DNA of 64,000 nt, taken from contig NC_013851.1 in the NCBI RefSeq assembly GCF_000025485.1, positions 1,651,154 through 1,715,153 of the forward strand, in the 5' to 3' direction. The notes under the pieces are model-generated. The model had not been told where the DNA came from and searched no databases. It saw only the letters and a program-made list of their open reading frames with translations. Shown piece by piece: positions 20,034 to 27,981 of the stretch; positions within the stretch are counted from its first letter, which is position 1, and the number at the start of each line of letters is the position of its first letter. A program made the position numbers and the translations under genes. The DNA comes from Allochromatium vinosum DSM 180. Its GTDB lineage: Bacteria > Pseudomonadota > Gammaproteobacteria > Chromatiales > Chromatiaceae.

Positions 20034-21383
20034 ATGGCGGTATTCGTACTCGACAAACAGAAACATCCGCTGATGCCGTGCACGGAGAAACGCGCGCGGC
20101 TGTTGCTGGAGCGCGGACGCGCGGTGGTGGTGCGTCTGGCCCCCTTCACCATTCGGCTGAAGGATCGAATCGGCGGCGCGGTTCAACCACTGCGCTTGAA
20201 GCTCGATCCGGGCAGTCGCGTCACGGGGCTGGCCATCGTTCGCGAATCCGAGACCGGCGATGCGGACACGGGCGCGGTCGAGCGCTTGGAGCATGGGCTG
20301 TGGCTTGGGGAACTGGCGCATCGCGGTCAGGCGATCCGGGAGGCGCTGACGCTGCGGCGTCACTATCGCCGGGCACGCCGGTCTCGGAAGACCCGCTACC
20401 GGGCGCCGCGTTTTCTGAATCGCCCCCGCCGTGAGGGCTGGTTGCCGCCGTCGTTACAGCATCGGCTCGACACGACGCTCAACTGGGTGGCGCGGCTGCG
20501 CCGGCTCGCCCCGATCACCGCCCTCAGTCAGGAACTGGTGCGTTTCGATACCCAGGCGCTCCAGAACCCGGAGATCTCCGGTGTGGAGTACCAACAGGGC
20601 GAACTGGCGGGCTACGAAGTGCGTGAATACCTGCTGGAGACATGGCACCGCACCTGCGCCTATTGTGGCGCGACGCACGTACCGCTGGAGATCGAGCACA
20701 TCGTTCCACGCGCGCGGGGCGGCTCGGATCGGGTCTCGAACCTGACGCTCGCCTGCCGAGCCTGCAATCAGCGCAAGGCGAACCAGTCCATCGAGGACTT
20801 TCTGAAACGCCAACCGGCGCTCCTGCACCGGATCCAAGCCCAGGCCCAAGCGCCGCTTCAGGACGCCGCCGCCGTCAATGCCACGCGCTGGGCGCTGTTG
20901 AACGCGCTCCAGACCACGGGCCTCGCGGTCGAGACCGGCTCGGGCGGACGCACCAAGTTCAATCGCACGCGCCTGGACATCCCCAAAACCCATGCCCTCG
21001 ATGCCGCCTGTGTCGGCGCCGTCGATCAGGTGCGCGACTGGAACCGCCCGGTCCTGGCCATCCGCGCCACCGGGCGCGGCGCTTACCGCCGCACGCGCAC
21101 GTTCAACAACGGCTTCCCGCGCGGCTATCTGATGCGCCACAAGCGCGTCCACGGCTTCCAGACCGGCGATTGGGTGCGCGCCGAGGTGCCTAAGGGCAAG
21201 AAGGCCGGCGTGCATGTCGGGCGCGTGGCGGTGCGCCAAACGGGATCGTTCAACATCCAGGCCCAGGGCGGAACCGTTCAGGGGGTTTCTTACCGCCATT
21301 GCCGCGTCCTCCAGCGCGCTGACGGCTATGGCTACGCCTTCCAACCTAAACCAGATGCGGAGAAGGCGAGACGGGCGGCCTGA
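20034..21383 (+). CDS. iscB: IscB RNA-guided endonuclease
   Basis: A 449-residue OMEGA nuclease with all expected parts in order. The N-terminal PLMP domain has HPLMPC at 11-16. RuvC-I is LKLDPGSRVTG (Asp58), followed by an Arg-rich bridge helix at 108-133. RuvC-II is SQELVRFD (Glu167). The HNH domain spans about 205-250, with zinc pairs Cys208/211 and Cys241/244 and catalytic EIEH (His222) and Asn236. RuvC-III is THALD (His320, Asp323). A C-terminal target-interaction region of 110 residues follows. Both nuclease centres are intact, so it should cut both DNA strands with its omegaRNA. I chose the ATG that begins MAVFVLDKQ; the open frame upstream overlaps the RNA. Confidence 0.92.
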   Translation: MAVFVLDKQKHPLMPCTEKRARLLLERGRAVVVRLAPFTIRLKDRIGGAVQPLRLKLDPGSRVTGLAIVRESETGDADTGAVERLEHGLWLGELAHRGQAIREALTLRRHYRRARRSRKTRYRAPRFLNRPRREGWLPPSLQHRLDTTLNWVARLRRLAPITALSQELVRFDTQALQNPEISGVEYQQGELAGYEVREYLLETWHRTCAYCGATHVPLEIEHIVPRARGGSDRVSNLTLACRACNQRKANQSIEDFLKRQPALLHRIQAQAQAPLQDAAAVNATRWALLNALQTTGLAVETGSGGRTKFNRTRLDIPKTHALDAACVGAVDQVRDWNRPVLAIRATGRGAYRRTRTFNNGFPRGYLMRHKRVHGFQTGDWVRAEVPKGKKAGVHVGRVAVRQTGSFNIQAQGGTVQGVSYRHCRVLQRADGYGYAFQPKPDAEKARRAA

Positions 21384-21456
21384 CGGCGCTACGCGCCGCG
21401 CGCTATCCCTCCCCGCCCGGAAGGACGGGGTTTCTCGCGCAAAACTGATGAATTCC

Positions 21457-21486
21457 AGACCGCCGGCAGCAACCGCCCGGTCTTTT
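21457..21486 (+). terminator. Terminator-like hairpin after the IscB element
   Basis: AGACCG and CGGTCT pair across a 15-nt loop and are followed by TTT. It lies between the right end of the element and the higBA operator. It may terminate iscB transcription or be left over from the gene that originally preceded higBA. Confidence 0.4.
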
Positions 21487-21497
21487 CGTTTGTCGGC

Positions 21498-21516
21498 TGT
21501 ATCTTTTCGCGATACA
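21498..21516. promoter_or_regulatory. HigA operator candidate in the higBA promoter
   Basis: TGTATC-7 nt-GATACA is a perfect inverted repeat ending 8 bases before the higB ATG. Antitoxins of the HigA type usually repress their own operon through such a palindrome, so this is the likely autoregulatory site. Confidence 0.55.
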
Positions 21517-21524
21517 TTCCGGCC

Positions 21525-21794
21525 ATGATCAAGCACTTCCGCCACGCAGGCTTGCGCCGGTTTTTCGAGACCGGATCGAAAGCCGGTATCCAGCCTCATC
21601 ACGCACCGCGTCTGGCGCGTCAACTGGCTCGCCTCGATGCCGCTCATGCACCGGGCGACATGGACTATCCGGGCTGGCGACTCCATCCGCTGTCCGATGG
21701 CCGTTGGTCGGTGTGGGTCAACGGCAACTGGCGTCTGGTGTTTGAGTTCGACGGCGAAGACGCCGAACAGGTCGATTATCTGGACTATCACTGA
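21525..21794 (+). CDS. higB: HigB-type toxin (RelE/ParE superfamily mRNA interferase)
   Basis: An 89-residue protein of the plasmid-killer/HigB type. It has the pattern GLRRFFETGSKAGI, then RLARQLARLDAA and the core YPGWRLHPLSDGRWSVWVNGNWRLVF, where the conserved W-R-L strand carries the RNA-contacting residues. HigB toxins cleave mRNA on the ribosome. The antitoxin gene follows by 10 bases, the toxin-first order usual for higBA. Confidence 0.9.
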   Translation: MIKHFRHAGLRRFFETGSKAGIQPHHAPRLARQLARLDAAHAPGDMDYPGWRLHPLSDGRWSVWVNGNWRLVFEFDGEDAEQVDYLDYH

Positions 21795-21804
21795 GGTCAA
21801 AACC

Positions 21805-22137
21805 ATGAAGCCTATGTTCAACCCTCCGCATCCGGGTGAGGCACTGCGCGAAGACGTGTTGCCGGCCTTGGGTCTGACCGTTTCGGAAGCCGCTCGCCAG
21901 CTCGGGATCTCGCGCGTGGCGCTGTCGCGCGTGCTGCACGGGCGCGCGGGGATCTCGGTCGATCTGGCACGCCGTCTGGAGGTCTGGCTGGCGACCGAGC
22001 ACGGTGGGCCGACGGCTGAGAGCTTCCTGCGTGAGCAGGCGGCCTATGATTTGTGGCAGTTGAAGCAGTCGACACCACTCCCGACCGTGCAGCGCGCACG
22101 CGCCGGGGAAGGGATGACGGCGCCGGGACGGTTGTAG
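21805..22137 (+). CDS. higA: HigA-type antitoxin (XRE helix-turn-helix)
   Basis: A 110-residue antitoxin beginning with the family hallmark HPGEALREDVLPALG. The helix-turn-helix occupies about residues 25-50 (VSEAARQLGISRVALSRVLHG). It should bind HigB and repress the operon at the palindrome upstream of higB. The C-terminal 15 residues (after LPTVQRARAGEG) are not conserved in the family. It starts at the ATG at 21805. Confidence 0.9.
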   Translation: MKPMFNPPHPGEALREDVLPALGLTVSEAARQLGISRVALSRVLHGRAGISVDLARRLEVWLATEHGGPTAESFLREQAAYDLWQLKQSTPLPTVQRARAGEGMTAPGRL

Positions 22138-22369
22138 CCATCGAGTTCCCGCCGAATCTCCAGCTGCGACTCAGTCTGTCGCACCTCTGTCCTATACTCG
22201 TCCCCAAGTGGAGCCGGCTTCAGCCGGGGAGCACATCGACCGATGGTGTCGGGTTGTTTTGAGATGGGTTGCACGCTTTTTCGTTGACGATCCGCCTAAA
22301 ATGGCGTGACCGTCATCGCCGGTGTCGCTCCACGACAGATACGTCAACACAACGATAAGGATGCACCCC

Positions 22370-23959
22370 ATGAGTCACTCGAATCCCGCTTCCGAGCCTG
22401 AAAACAAGGATTTGAATCTCCACGCCCCGGAGGGGCAGGACGAGGCGTCCGCCGATCGTGTCGCCGATGAAGTCTTCGGCGGCGAGGCGAACGCCGAGCA
22501 GACCGGCGCGCTCATCACTCGCTTCGTGGCGTCCTATGAGCAGAACAAAGATCGGCAGGCGCTCGACGCTTGGCTGACGGCGGAGTTTCGTCAATATCCG
22601 ACGCTGTGGCGCGACGAGGCCGAACTCGAATCCACCGCCCGTGAGATCATCGCCACGGTCGAGGCGTCCAGTGCGGCGCGGGCTTCGCTCCAAGCACATT
22701 TCGACCAGGGCAAGAGCCGCGAGAGCTGGCTGGCCAGGCGTATCGAGGAGGGTGCCGGGATCGCGGGTGTGGCTCAGGTGGGCGACTATGCCGGACGGAT
22801 CGATCAGGCGCTTGGCGAGGCCAATCAGTGCTTCCGCGACGTGGTGACGACGCATGCAGGTCACATCAACCAAGGCGAGACGTTGCACGGTTTCATGGCC
22901 GAAGCCGAGGTCGCCAACCGCTTCAATCTCAATGCTCAGGCCAATCATTCCGGCGTCCGCGCCGAGGTCGTCGGGAGCACTGGCTACAACTCGCCGGATC
23001 TGGTGCTGCGCAACGCGAGCGGCGAGGTCATCCCCAACGTCCAGGTCAAGACCTACGGCAGTACCGACAATCTCATTCAGAACCTGCGCCGGCACGATTA
23101 TCCGAAGGGCACGACGCTACTGGTGCACGAGGATCAGGTCGCGCGGGTGCAAAGCGAGTTTCCGGATCTGAAGGTGACGAGTACGCTGGAGGTCGATGGC
23201 GTCAAGGTGGCGATGCCGAGCCGCGAGGAGCTGGCGACCATGCGCTATGAGGCGCAGAAAAAGCAGGAGTTGCGCCAGTACGAATGGAACGATGTCAACC
23301 GGATCAACATCGTCAAGGGCATCGGCAAGCAGGCGCTCATCGGCGCGACCGTCGCGGCGGGGCTGCAAGGGGCGCGCATTCTCGGGCGGCGGGTCTGGAA
23401 CCGGCTCCAGGGACGTGAGAATCCGTCGCCCAGTGAGGATCTGAAGGAGTTTTTCCAAAGTTCGATCAAGAGCGGTAAGCATGTCGGCGTGCAGGTCGCG
23501 GTGTCCGGGGCGGTCGTCGTTGCGGCCAAGAACGGGTTGCTGGGTGCGGTGCTCAAGGGCACTCCGGCGGGCCGGATCACGAGTGCGGTCTACATTGGTC
23601 TGGAGAACGCGAAGATCCTGTACAAGCTGGCCAAGGGGGAGTTGACCGGGCCGGAAGCGCTGGATGCGATGGGGACGGTCAGCAGCAGTGCGTTGGGCGG
23701 ACTCGTCGGCGCGGGACTCGGGATGACCAAGGGGGCGGCGATCGGCGTGGTGTTCGGGCCTGTGGGGGCGATGGTCGGGGGCTTTGTCGGCGGTGTGGTG
23801 GGCGGCATGGCCGGCAGCACGATCGGCGATGCGCTCTATGCCGGTGGCAAGGTGCTGGTCAAGACGGCCGCGACCATGCTCAAGACGCTGACCGATGGAC
23901 TCAAGGAGGCGGGCGCGGCCGTGCTCGGTAAGCTAAACCCATTGAAGTTGTTTGCATAA
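22370..23959 (+). CDS. Unrecognised protein: PD-(D/E)XK-like region plus glycine-zipper membrane segment
   Basis: 529 residues, no family recognised. Residues about 170-250 contain an acidic residue in GFMAEAEVANRF, then GYNSPDLVL and VQVKTYGS about 20 residues later, the spacing and pattern of a PD-(D/Q)XK nuclease fold. Residues about 430-490 are a long glycine-zipper of small residues (GAGLGMTKGAAIG, then GGFVGGVVGGMAGSTIG), as seen in pore-forming or membrane-inserting proteins. The N-terminal 150 residues are charged and helical. The ATG at 22370 has AAGG 9 bases upstream. An Rpn-family gene follows after 3 bases, so the two are probably one unit. A membrane-targeted nuclease effector is possible. 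Confidence 0.6.
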   Translation: MSHSNPASEPENKDLNLHAPEGQDEASADRVADEVFGGEANAEQTGALITRFVASYEQNKDRQALDAWLTAEFRQYPTLWRDEAELESTAREIIATVEASSAARASLQAHFDQGKSRESWLARRIEEGAGIAGVAQVGDYAGRIDQALGEANQCFRDVVTTHAGHINQGETLHGFMAEAEVANRFNLNAQANHSGVRAEVVGSTGYNSPDLVLRNASGEVIPNVQVKTYGSTDNLIQNLRRHDYPKGTTLLVHEDQVARVQSEFPDLKVTSTLEVDGVKVAMPSREELATMRYEAQKKQELRQYEWNDVNRINIVKGIGKQALIGATVAAGLQGARILGRRVWNRLQGRENPSPSEDLKEFFQSSIKSGKHVGVQVAVSGAVVVAAKNGLLGAVLKGTPAGRITSAVYIGLENAKILYKLAKGELTGPEALDAMGTVSSSALGGLVGAGLGMTKGAAIGVVFGPVGAMVGGFVGGVVGGMAGSTIGDALYAGGKVLVKTAATMLKTLTDGLKEAGAAVLGKLNPLKLFA

Positions 23960-23962
23960 TCC

Positions 23963-24988
23963 ATGAACACGCACGATCCCAGTTACAAACTGCTGTTCTC
24001 GCATCCGCAGATGGTGCGCGATCTGCTGGTCGGGTTCGTCGATGAACCCTGGGTGGCGGATCTGGATCTCGACAGTCTGGAGCAGGTCAGTGGCAGCTAT
24101 ATCAGCGAGGATCTGCGCGAGCGCGAGGATGATCTGCTGTGGCGGGTGCGGCTACGCGACGGGGAGCGCGACCGCTGGCTGTATCTGTATCTGCTGCTGG
24201 AGTTTCAATCCAGCGTCGATGTGTTTATGGCGGTGCGGTTGCTGACCTATCTGGGGTTGCTGTATCAGGATCTGATCCGACAACGGGCGTTCACCGAGGC
24301 CGGGCGGCTGCCGCCGGTGCTGCCGATCGTGCTCTACAACGGCAAGCCGCGCTGGACGGCGGCGACGGAGTTGCTCGATCTGATCGAGCCGACGCCGGGG
24401 CGGTTGCGTGACTATGCGCCGCGTCTGCGCTATCTGTTGCTGGATGAGGGCGCGATTGACGAGAGTGCGCCCTGGGCGTTGCAAAATCTGGTGGCGGCGC
24501 TGTTTCGGCTGGAGAAAAGCCGGGGGCCGTTGCCGTTGCAGACGGCGATAGCGGCCTTGATCGACTGGCTCGATGCCCCGGAACAGGCCAGTCTGCGCCG
24601 CGCCTTTACCGTGTGGATCAAACGGGTGTTGATTCCGGGGCGGATGCCGGGCGTCAATCTGCCTGAGTTGGGCGACTTATTGGAGATCAAAACCATGTTG
24701 GCCGAAAGTGTGATCGAGTGGACGCAGGACTGGAAGCAGCAGGGGATTGAGGAAGGGCGTATACAAGGGCGCATGGAGGGACGCATGGAGGGGCGCATCG
24801 AGGGACGCATTCAAGGATTGATCGAAGGCGAATCCAGTTTGCTGGAGCGTTTATTGACCAAACGCTTTGGCCCGCTACCTGAAGATGTGCGCACTCGCTT
24901 GCAAGCGGCGAACAGCGAGCAGTTGCAGTGCTGGGCAGAACGAATTCTGGATGCTCGTCAGTTGCGCGATGTCTTTGCTGACGACTGA
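23963..24988 (+). CDS. Rpn-family (PD-(D/E)XK) nuclease / putative transposase
   Basis: A 341-residue Rpn (YhgA-like) protein. It opens with HDPSYKLLFSHP and carries the PD-(D/E)XK residues Asp57 in DDLLWRV and Glu80-x-Gln82 in LEFQSS. The C-terminal quarter is a repeat-rich linker (GRME/GRIE units) followed by a small helical DUF4351-like domain. E. coli Rpn proteins are DNA nucleases tied to recombination and phage defence. It begins 3 bases after the upstream gene. An internal ATG with its own ribosome-binding site suggests a second, shorter product. Confidence 0.85.
   Translation: MNTHDPSYKLLFSHPQMVRDLLVGFVDEPWVADLDLDSLEQVSGSYISEDLREREDDLLWRVRLRDGERDRWLYLYLLLEFQSSVDVFMAVRLLTYLGLLYQDLIRQRAFTEAGRLPPVLPIVLYNGKPRWTAATELLDLIEPTPGRLRDYAPRLRYLLLDEGAIDESAPWALQNLVAALFRLEKSRGPLPLQTAIAALIDWLDAPEQASLRRAFTVWIKRVLIPGRMPGVNLPELGDLLEIKTMLAESVIEWTQDWKQQGIEEGRIQGRMEGRMEGRIEGRIQGLIEGESSLLERLLTKRFGPLPEDVRTRLQAANSEQLQCWAERILDARQLRDVFADD
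24695..24988 (+). CDS. Candidate internal gene: short C-terminal Rpn product (RpnS-like)
   Basis: An in-frame ATG at codon 245 of the Rpn gene is preceded by TGGAGAT with the GGAG 9 bases upstream, a better start signal than the full-length gene has. Translation here would give a 97-residue protein with the repeat linker and C-terminal domain but no nuclease. In E. coli, Rpn loci encode such short in-frame products that block the full-length toxin. Expression here is inferred. Confidence 0.45.
   Translation: MLAESVIEWTQDWKQQGIEEGRIQGRMEGRMEGRIEGRIQGLIEGESSLLERLLTKRFGPLPEDVRTRLQAANSEQLQCWAERILDARQLRDVFADD
24755..24826 (+). repeat. Six tandem 12-bp units in the Rpn gene
   Basis: The units have consensus GGRCGCATSGAG and encode GRIQ, GRME, GRME, GRIE, GRIQ and GLIE. 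Slippage in a 12-bp array would change length without breaking frame, altering the spacing between the nuclease and the C-terminal domain. Confidence 0.75.
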
Positions 24989-25004
24989 GTTTTATCGCAG
25001 GCTT

Positions 25005-25027
25005 GCTCCTACGTCTGAGCGTGGAGC
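25005..25027. repeat. Decayed copy of the 1321-1346 hairpin
   Basis: GCTCCTACG and CGTGGAGC flank TCTGA-G, matching the ppiD-fabI hairpin with a C-to-T change and one lost base in the right arm. It sits between the Rpn and FGE-like genes and also supplies the GGAG ribosome-binding site for the latter. Confidence 0.45.
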
Positions 25028-25035
25028 TATCAAAA

Positions 25036-26334
25036 ATGGGTGACGAGATGAAACTGATCAAGTTCGACCTTTCGATTGATGGCATCAAAGTCAAGGATAT
25101 CAATGAACTGCGCGATCACTTTACGCCCGAGATTCTAGCTCACTATCGAAGTGGTGTTTTAGCTAAATGGCTGATGACGCGAAAATATCAGGATGAGCTG
25201 ACGGCGCTGGCCTCACTGGAGGATGGCGATGATCACTCGCTTCTCAAGGCGTTGTGTCATGTGTTTCAGATCGATGCCGATGAGCGTGTGATTGCCGAAG
25301 CGTTGCGGGAGGTTCGTCCTGCCGCTGTGGTTGCAATGTCCGGCCAAGAAAGCAGTCGGCTCAAATTTGCTTTGTCAATCAATGGGAAGCGCGTAAGTCG
25401 GCTTGATGATTTGCGTGCTAATTTTACCATCGAAGTTCTCGACCATTATCGCAATGGTCTGTTGTCTGAATGGCTGCATTCACATGGTCTGACGCAAGAG
25501 TTGGCGGCTGTCAATGCGATTGATGAGTCAGAGGATCACTTGCTTGTCAAAAGCCTGAGTCGGATTTTCGCGGTCGAGGCCGATGATCGGCTGATTGCCG
25601 AGGCATTAAAAACAGGTGCGCAGATTATGCCGCTAGAGCCTTGCCCCGGTGCAACCTGGACTGAGAAATTGACTGGAATAGTTTTTGTTTGGATACCGCC
25701 TGGCTGTTGGTCGGCAAAGAAGAAATTTGTAAGCCTCAATAGCAAAAGCAATGAATACATTGCTGTTCGCATGAATGGCTTTTGGTTGAGTCAGCAGCCA
25801 ATAACTAATGAGCAGCGGAATTTCTTAATGGAAGAGAATCACAAGCCAGTCAGTGATCCATCTTCTTTTTACGAAAACACTGAGTTAAGTGATCGGCAGA
25901 AATTTATTGGGATTTTAAATGTGCGCAATCCTAGCAAGAGTCGATTTCGCTTGCCGCGAATTGCTGAACTGATATATGCCATGAGTGGAGGCGCCAATTT
26001 CATTGGCGCAGATTTTGATGATCGTGATCCATTTGTGCGTGAAGGATCAAGCAATTTTGACAAGGAGCTATGCGGTCATCACCCCTGGAATTTATACTTG
26101 AATTTCAATAATCAACAGCATGCGTATACTGAATTTACGATGGAGGGTGAATTGGTTGCTTTCAAGCAAGGGGATTTTTTTATGGCAAGTGAAGGCAATG
26201 GTGATTATAGTGAAATTTTTGGAGATGTTTTCGGGGATATTTTTGGTGGCGGAAGGGGTATGAAGATCAATAATTTAAACGCCAGGGGCGAATCTAATTT
26301 GTTTAGAATTATTCGTGAGGCGTGTCTAAATTGA
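25036..26334 (+). CDS. FGE/SUMF1-like protein with duplicated N-terminal domain
   Basis: 432 residues. Two copies of an about 80-residue unit form the N-terminal half; they share a beta-hairpin-like start (KFDLSIDG / KFALSING), then HYRSGVLAKWL / HYRNGLLSEWL, and end at ERVIAEALR / DRLIAEALK. The second half resembles a formylglycine-generating-enzyme-type (C-type lectin-like) fold: GIVFVWIPPGCW, GFWLSQQPITNEQ and FRLPRIAELIYAMSGG. A typical full catalytic Cys pair is not evident, so it may be a binding domain rather than an enzyme. The 3' two-thirds is clearly AT-rich compared with both neighbours, a sign of transfer. GGAG precedes the ATG by 9 bases. Confidence 0.6.
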   Translation: MGDEMKLIKFDLSIDGIKVKDINELRDHFTPEILAHYRSGVLAKWLMTRKYQDELTALASLEDGDDHSLLKALCHVFQIDADERVIAEALREVRPAAVVAMSGQESSRLKFALSINGKRVSRLDDLRANFTIEVLDHYRNGLLSEWLHSHGLTQELAAVNAIDESEDHLLVKSLSRIFAVEADDRLIAEALKTGAQIMPLEPCPGATWTEKLTGIVFVWIPPGCWSAKKKFVSLNSKSNEYIAVRMNGFWLSQQPITNEQRNFLMEENHKPVSDPSSFYENTELSDRQKFIGILNVRNPSKSRFRLPRIAELIYAMSGGANFIGADFDDRDPFVREGSSNFDKELCGHHPWNLYLNFNNQQHAYTEFTMEGELVAFKQGDFFMASEGNGDYSEIFGDVFGDIFGGGRGMKINNLNARGESNLFRIIREACLN

Positions 26335-26403
26335 TTGAGGTTGGCACGTGTATTTATGCATTTCGTCCTAAATTTTGATTGACACTTATTCTAACTCCAT
26401 GAC

Positions 26404-27897
26404 ATGACTCAGAAACTCCAAGCCACCCTCCGCGCCCACGTCGAATCCCACTACCCAATCCTCTACCTCCTGACCTACGAGGAAGCCGAGGCCGACGCCC
26501 TGATCCGCGACCTCGCCGAGGATCGCAAGATCCTGGAATGGAACATGGCGCGCGGCCTGGTCGACTTCGCCACCAAGCGCCCGCAAACCGACTGGTGCGA
26601 CCTGGCCACCGCGCTCGACACCCTGCTCGACTGGGACGACCTCAACCACCACGTCATCGTCATCCGCGACGCCCATCTCGGACTGCGCGATCAACCGCTG
26701 GCCGTCGCCCGACTCAAAGCCCTGGTCAACCGCCTCCTCGCCGACGACGAAGCCGTCGTCACCCTCTTCCTGCTGTCCTCCCAAGTCTTCCTGCCGCCCG
26801 AACTGGACAAATTCATCACCCTGTTCGAAATGCCGCTGCCCGACGAAACCACCATCCGCCAACTCGTCACCGACTACGTCCAAGCCTACGAACTGAACAC
26901 CGACGCCGACACCATCGGCAAAATGGCCCTCGCCCTGCAAGGCCTGACCCGCTACGAAATCGGCCAGCTCATCAATCGCGGCTACCAGCGCGACGGCGAC
27001 ATCGGACTCGAAGACCTCGACCTCGTACTGACCGAAAAAGCCCAGATCATCCGCAAGAGCGGCACCCTCGAAATGCTCACCGTCAACGAGCGCCTGGAAA
27101 GCATCGGCGGACTCGGCCGCCTCAAACACTGGCTCAACCAAAAAGCCCAGGTCATGGCCGACTGGCCCGCCGCGCGCGCCTTCGGCGTCGAACCGCCCAA
27201 GGGCGTGATGATCGTCGGCATGCCCGGCTGCGGCAAATCCCTGACCGCCAAAGCCACCGCCGCCCTCTTCAACCTGCCGCTGCTCAAGCTCGACATGGGC
27301 TCGCTCATGGGCAAATACGTCGGCGAAAGCGAAGCCAACATGCGCCGCGCCATCCAGGTCGCCGAAGCCGTCAGCCCCTGCGTCCTCTGGGTCGACGAAG
27401 TCGAAAAAGCCTTCGTCGGCATCGGCGCCGGCGGCGACGGCTCCGAGGTCGCCACCCGACTGTTCGGCTACTTCCTGACCTGGATGCAGGACAAGACCAA
27501 ACATGTGTTCGTCATCGCCACCGCCAACGACATCTCGGCCCTGCCGCCCGAACTGCTGCGCAAAGGCCGCTTCGACGAAATCTTCTACGTCGACTTCCCC
27601 AGCCGCGAAGAGCGCGCCGACATCTTCCGCGTCCACCTCCACAAGCGCGGCAAGCTCTCGGCCCAGATCCAGCTCGACCGACTGGCCCAGGCCACCGAGG
27701 GCTATTCGGGCGCCGACATCGAATCCGTGGTCAAGGAAGCCATCGAGCAAGCCTTCGTCGACGGGCGCTCGGCACTCGACAGCGACCGGCTGTTGCAGGT
27801 GATCGGCAACACCTACCCGCTGCGCGAAGTCATGAAGAAAAAGTTGAAGGAGTACGCCGAGCGCATCGCGGAGATGAAGATCAAACCGGCGTCTTGA
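26404..27897 (+). CDS. Ycf46-like AAA+ ATPase
   Basis: A 497-residue AAA+ protein. The first 230 residues are a degenerate, non-Walker half typical of Ycf46. The C-terminal half has Walker A GMPGCGKS, pore-loop region [13 protein letters not shown], Walker [13 protein letters not shown], sensor-1 VIATAND and arginine finger region LLRKGRFDE. Ycf46 proteins of cyanobacteria are linked to inorganic-carbon use, but their bacterial role is unclear. It follows the AT-rich FGE-like gene by 69 bases and converges with the maturation protease; the codon use is again GC-rich. Confidence 0.8.
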   Translation: MTQKLQATLRAHVESHYPILYLLTYEEAEADALIRDLAEDRKILEWNMARGLVDFATKRPQTDWCDLATALDTLLDWDDLNHHVIVIRDAHLGLRDQPLAVARLKALVNRLLADDEAVVTLFLLSSQVFLPPELDKFITLFEMPLPDETTIRQLVTDYVQAYELNTDADTIGKMALALQGLTRYEIGQLINRGYQRDGDIGLEDLDLVLTEKAQIIRKSGTLEMLTVNERLESIGGLGRLKHWLNQKAQVMADWPAARAFGVEPPKGVMIVGMPGCGKSLTAKATAALFNLPLLKLDMGSLMGKYVGESEANMRRAIQVAEAVSPCVLWVDEVEKAFVGIGAGGDGSEVATRLFGYFLTWMQDKTKHVFVIATANDISALPPELLRKGRFDEIFYVDFPSREERADIFRVHLHKRGKLSAQIQLDRLAQATEGYSGADIESVVKEAIEQAFVDGRSALDSDRLLQVIGNTYPLREVMKKKLKEYAERIAEMKIKPAS

Positions 27898-27911
27898 GTC
27901 CCGATCCAAGA

Positions 27912-27957
27912 GCCGGCCGTTCGTTCCATGCCTGGAGCGGCAGACGAACTGGCCGGC
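27912..27957. terminator. Inverted repeat between convergent AAA+ and maturation-protease genes
   Basis: GCCGGCC plus TTCGT on the left pairs with ACGAA plus GGCCGGC on the right across a 19-nt loop. It lies in the 84-bp convergent gap and probably terminates both transcripts. Confidence 0.5.
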
Positions 27958-27981
27958 CGGATGCCGTTCAACGCGCCGGCA

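Larger units (their letters stand above)
19754..21430 (+). mobile_element. IscB-carrying IS200/IS605-like element without transposase
   Basis: The element is bounded by two similar subterminal hairpins: left arm CCCCCGCC, loop TGAA, right arm GGCGGGGG (19754-19773), and at the right CCCCGCCC-GGAA-GGACGGGG (21411-21430, one mismatch). Between them lie an omegaRNA-like leader and one iscB gene. Subterminal hairpins without inverted terminal repeats are typical of IS200/IS605 elements. There is no tnpA, so movement would need a transposase from elsewhere. The exact ends and cleavage sites cannot be fixed without an empty site. Confidence 0.7.

Noticed and set aside
20100-24800. CRISPR array in the accessory region
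   Set aside because: No regularly spaced direct repeats with unique spacers are present; the only tandem repeat is the 12-bp coding array in the Rpn gene. The IscB locus is an OMEGA system, not CRISPR.
26386-27909. 507-residue open frame antisense to the Ycf46-like ATPase
   Set aside because: It lies exactly opposite a gene with complete AAA+ motifs. Its translation (Asp/Gly/Val/Phe-rich) is the usual antisense shadow of GC-rich coding sequence and has no family features.
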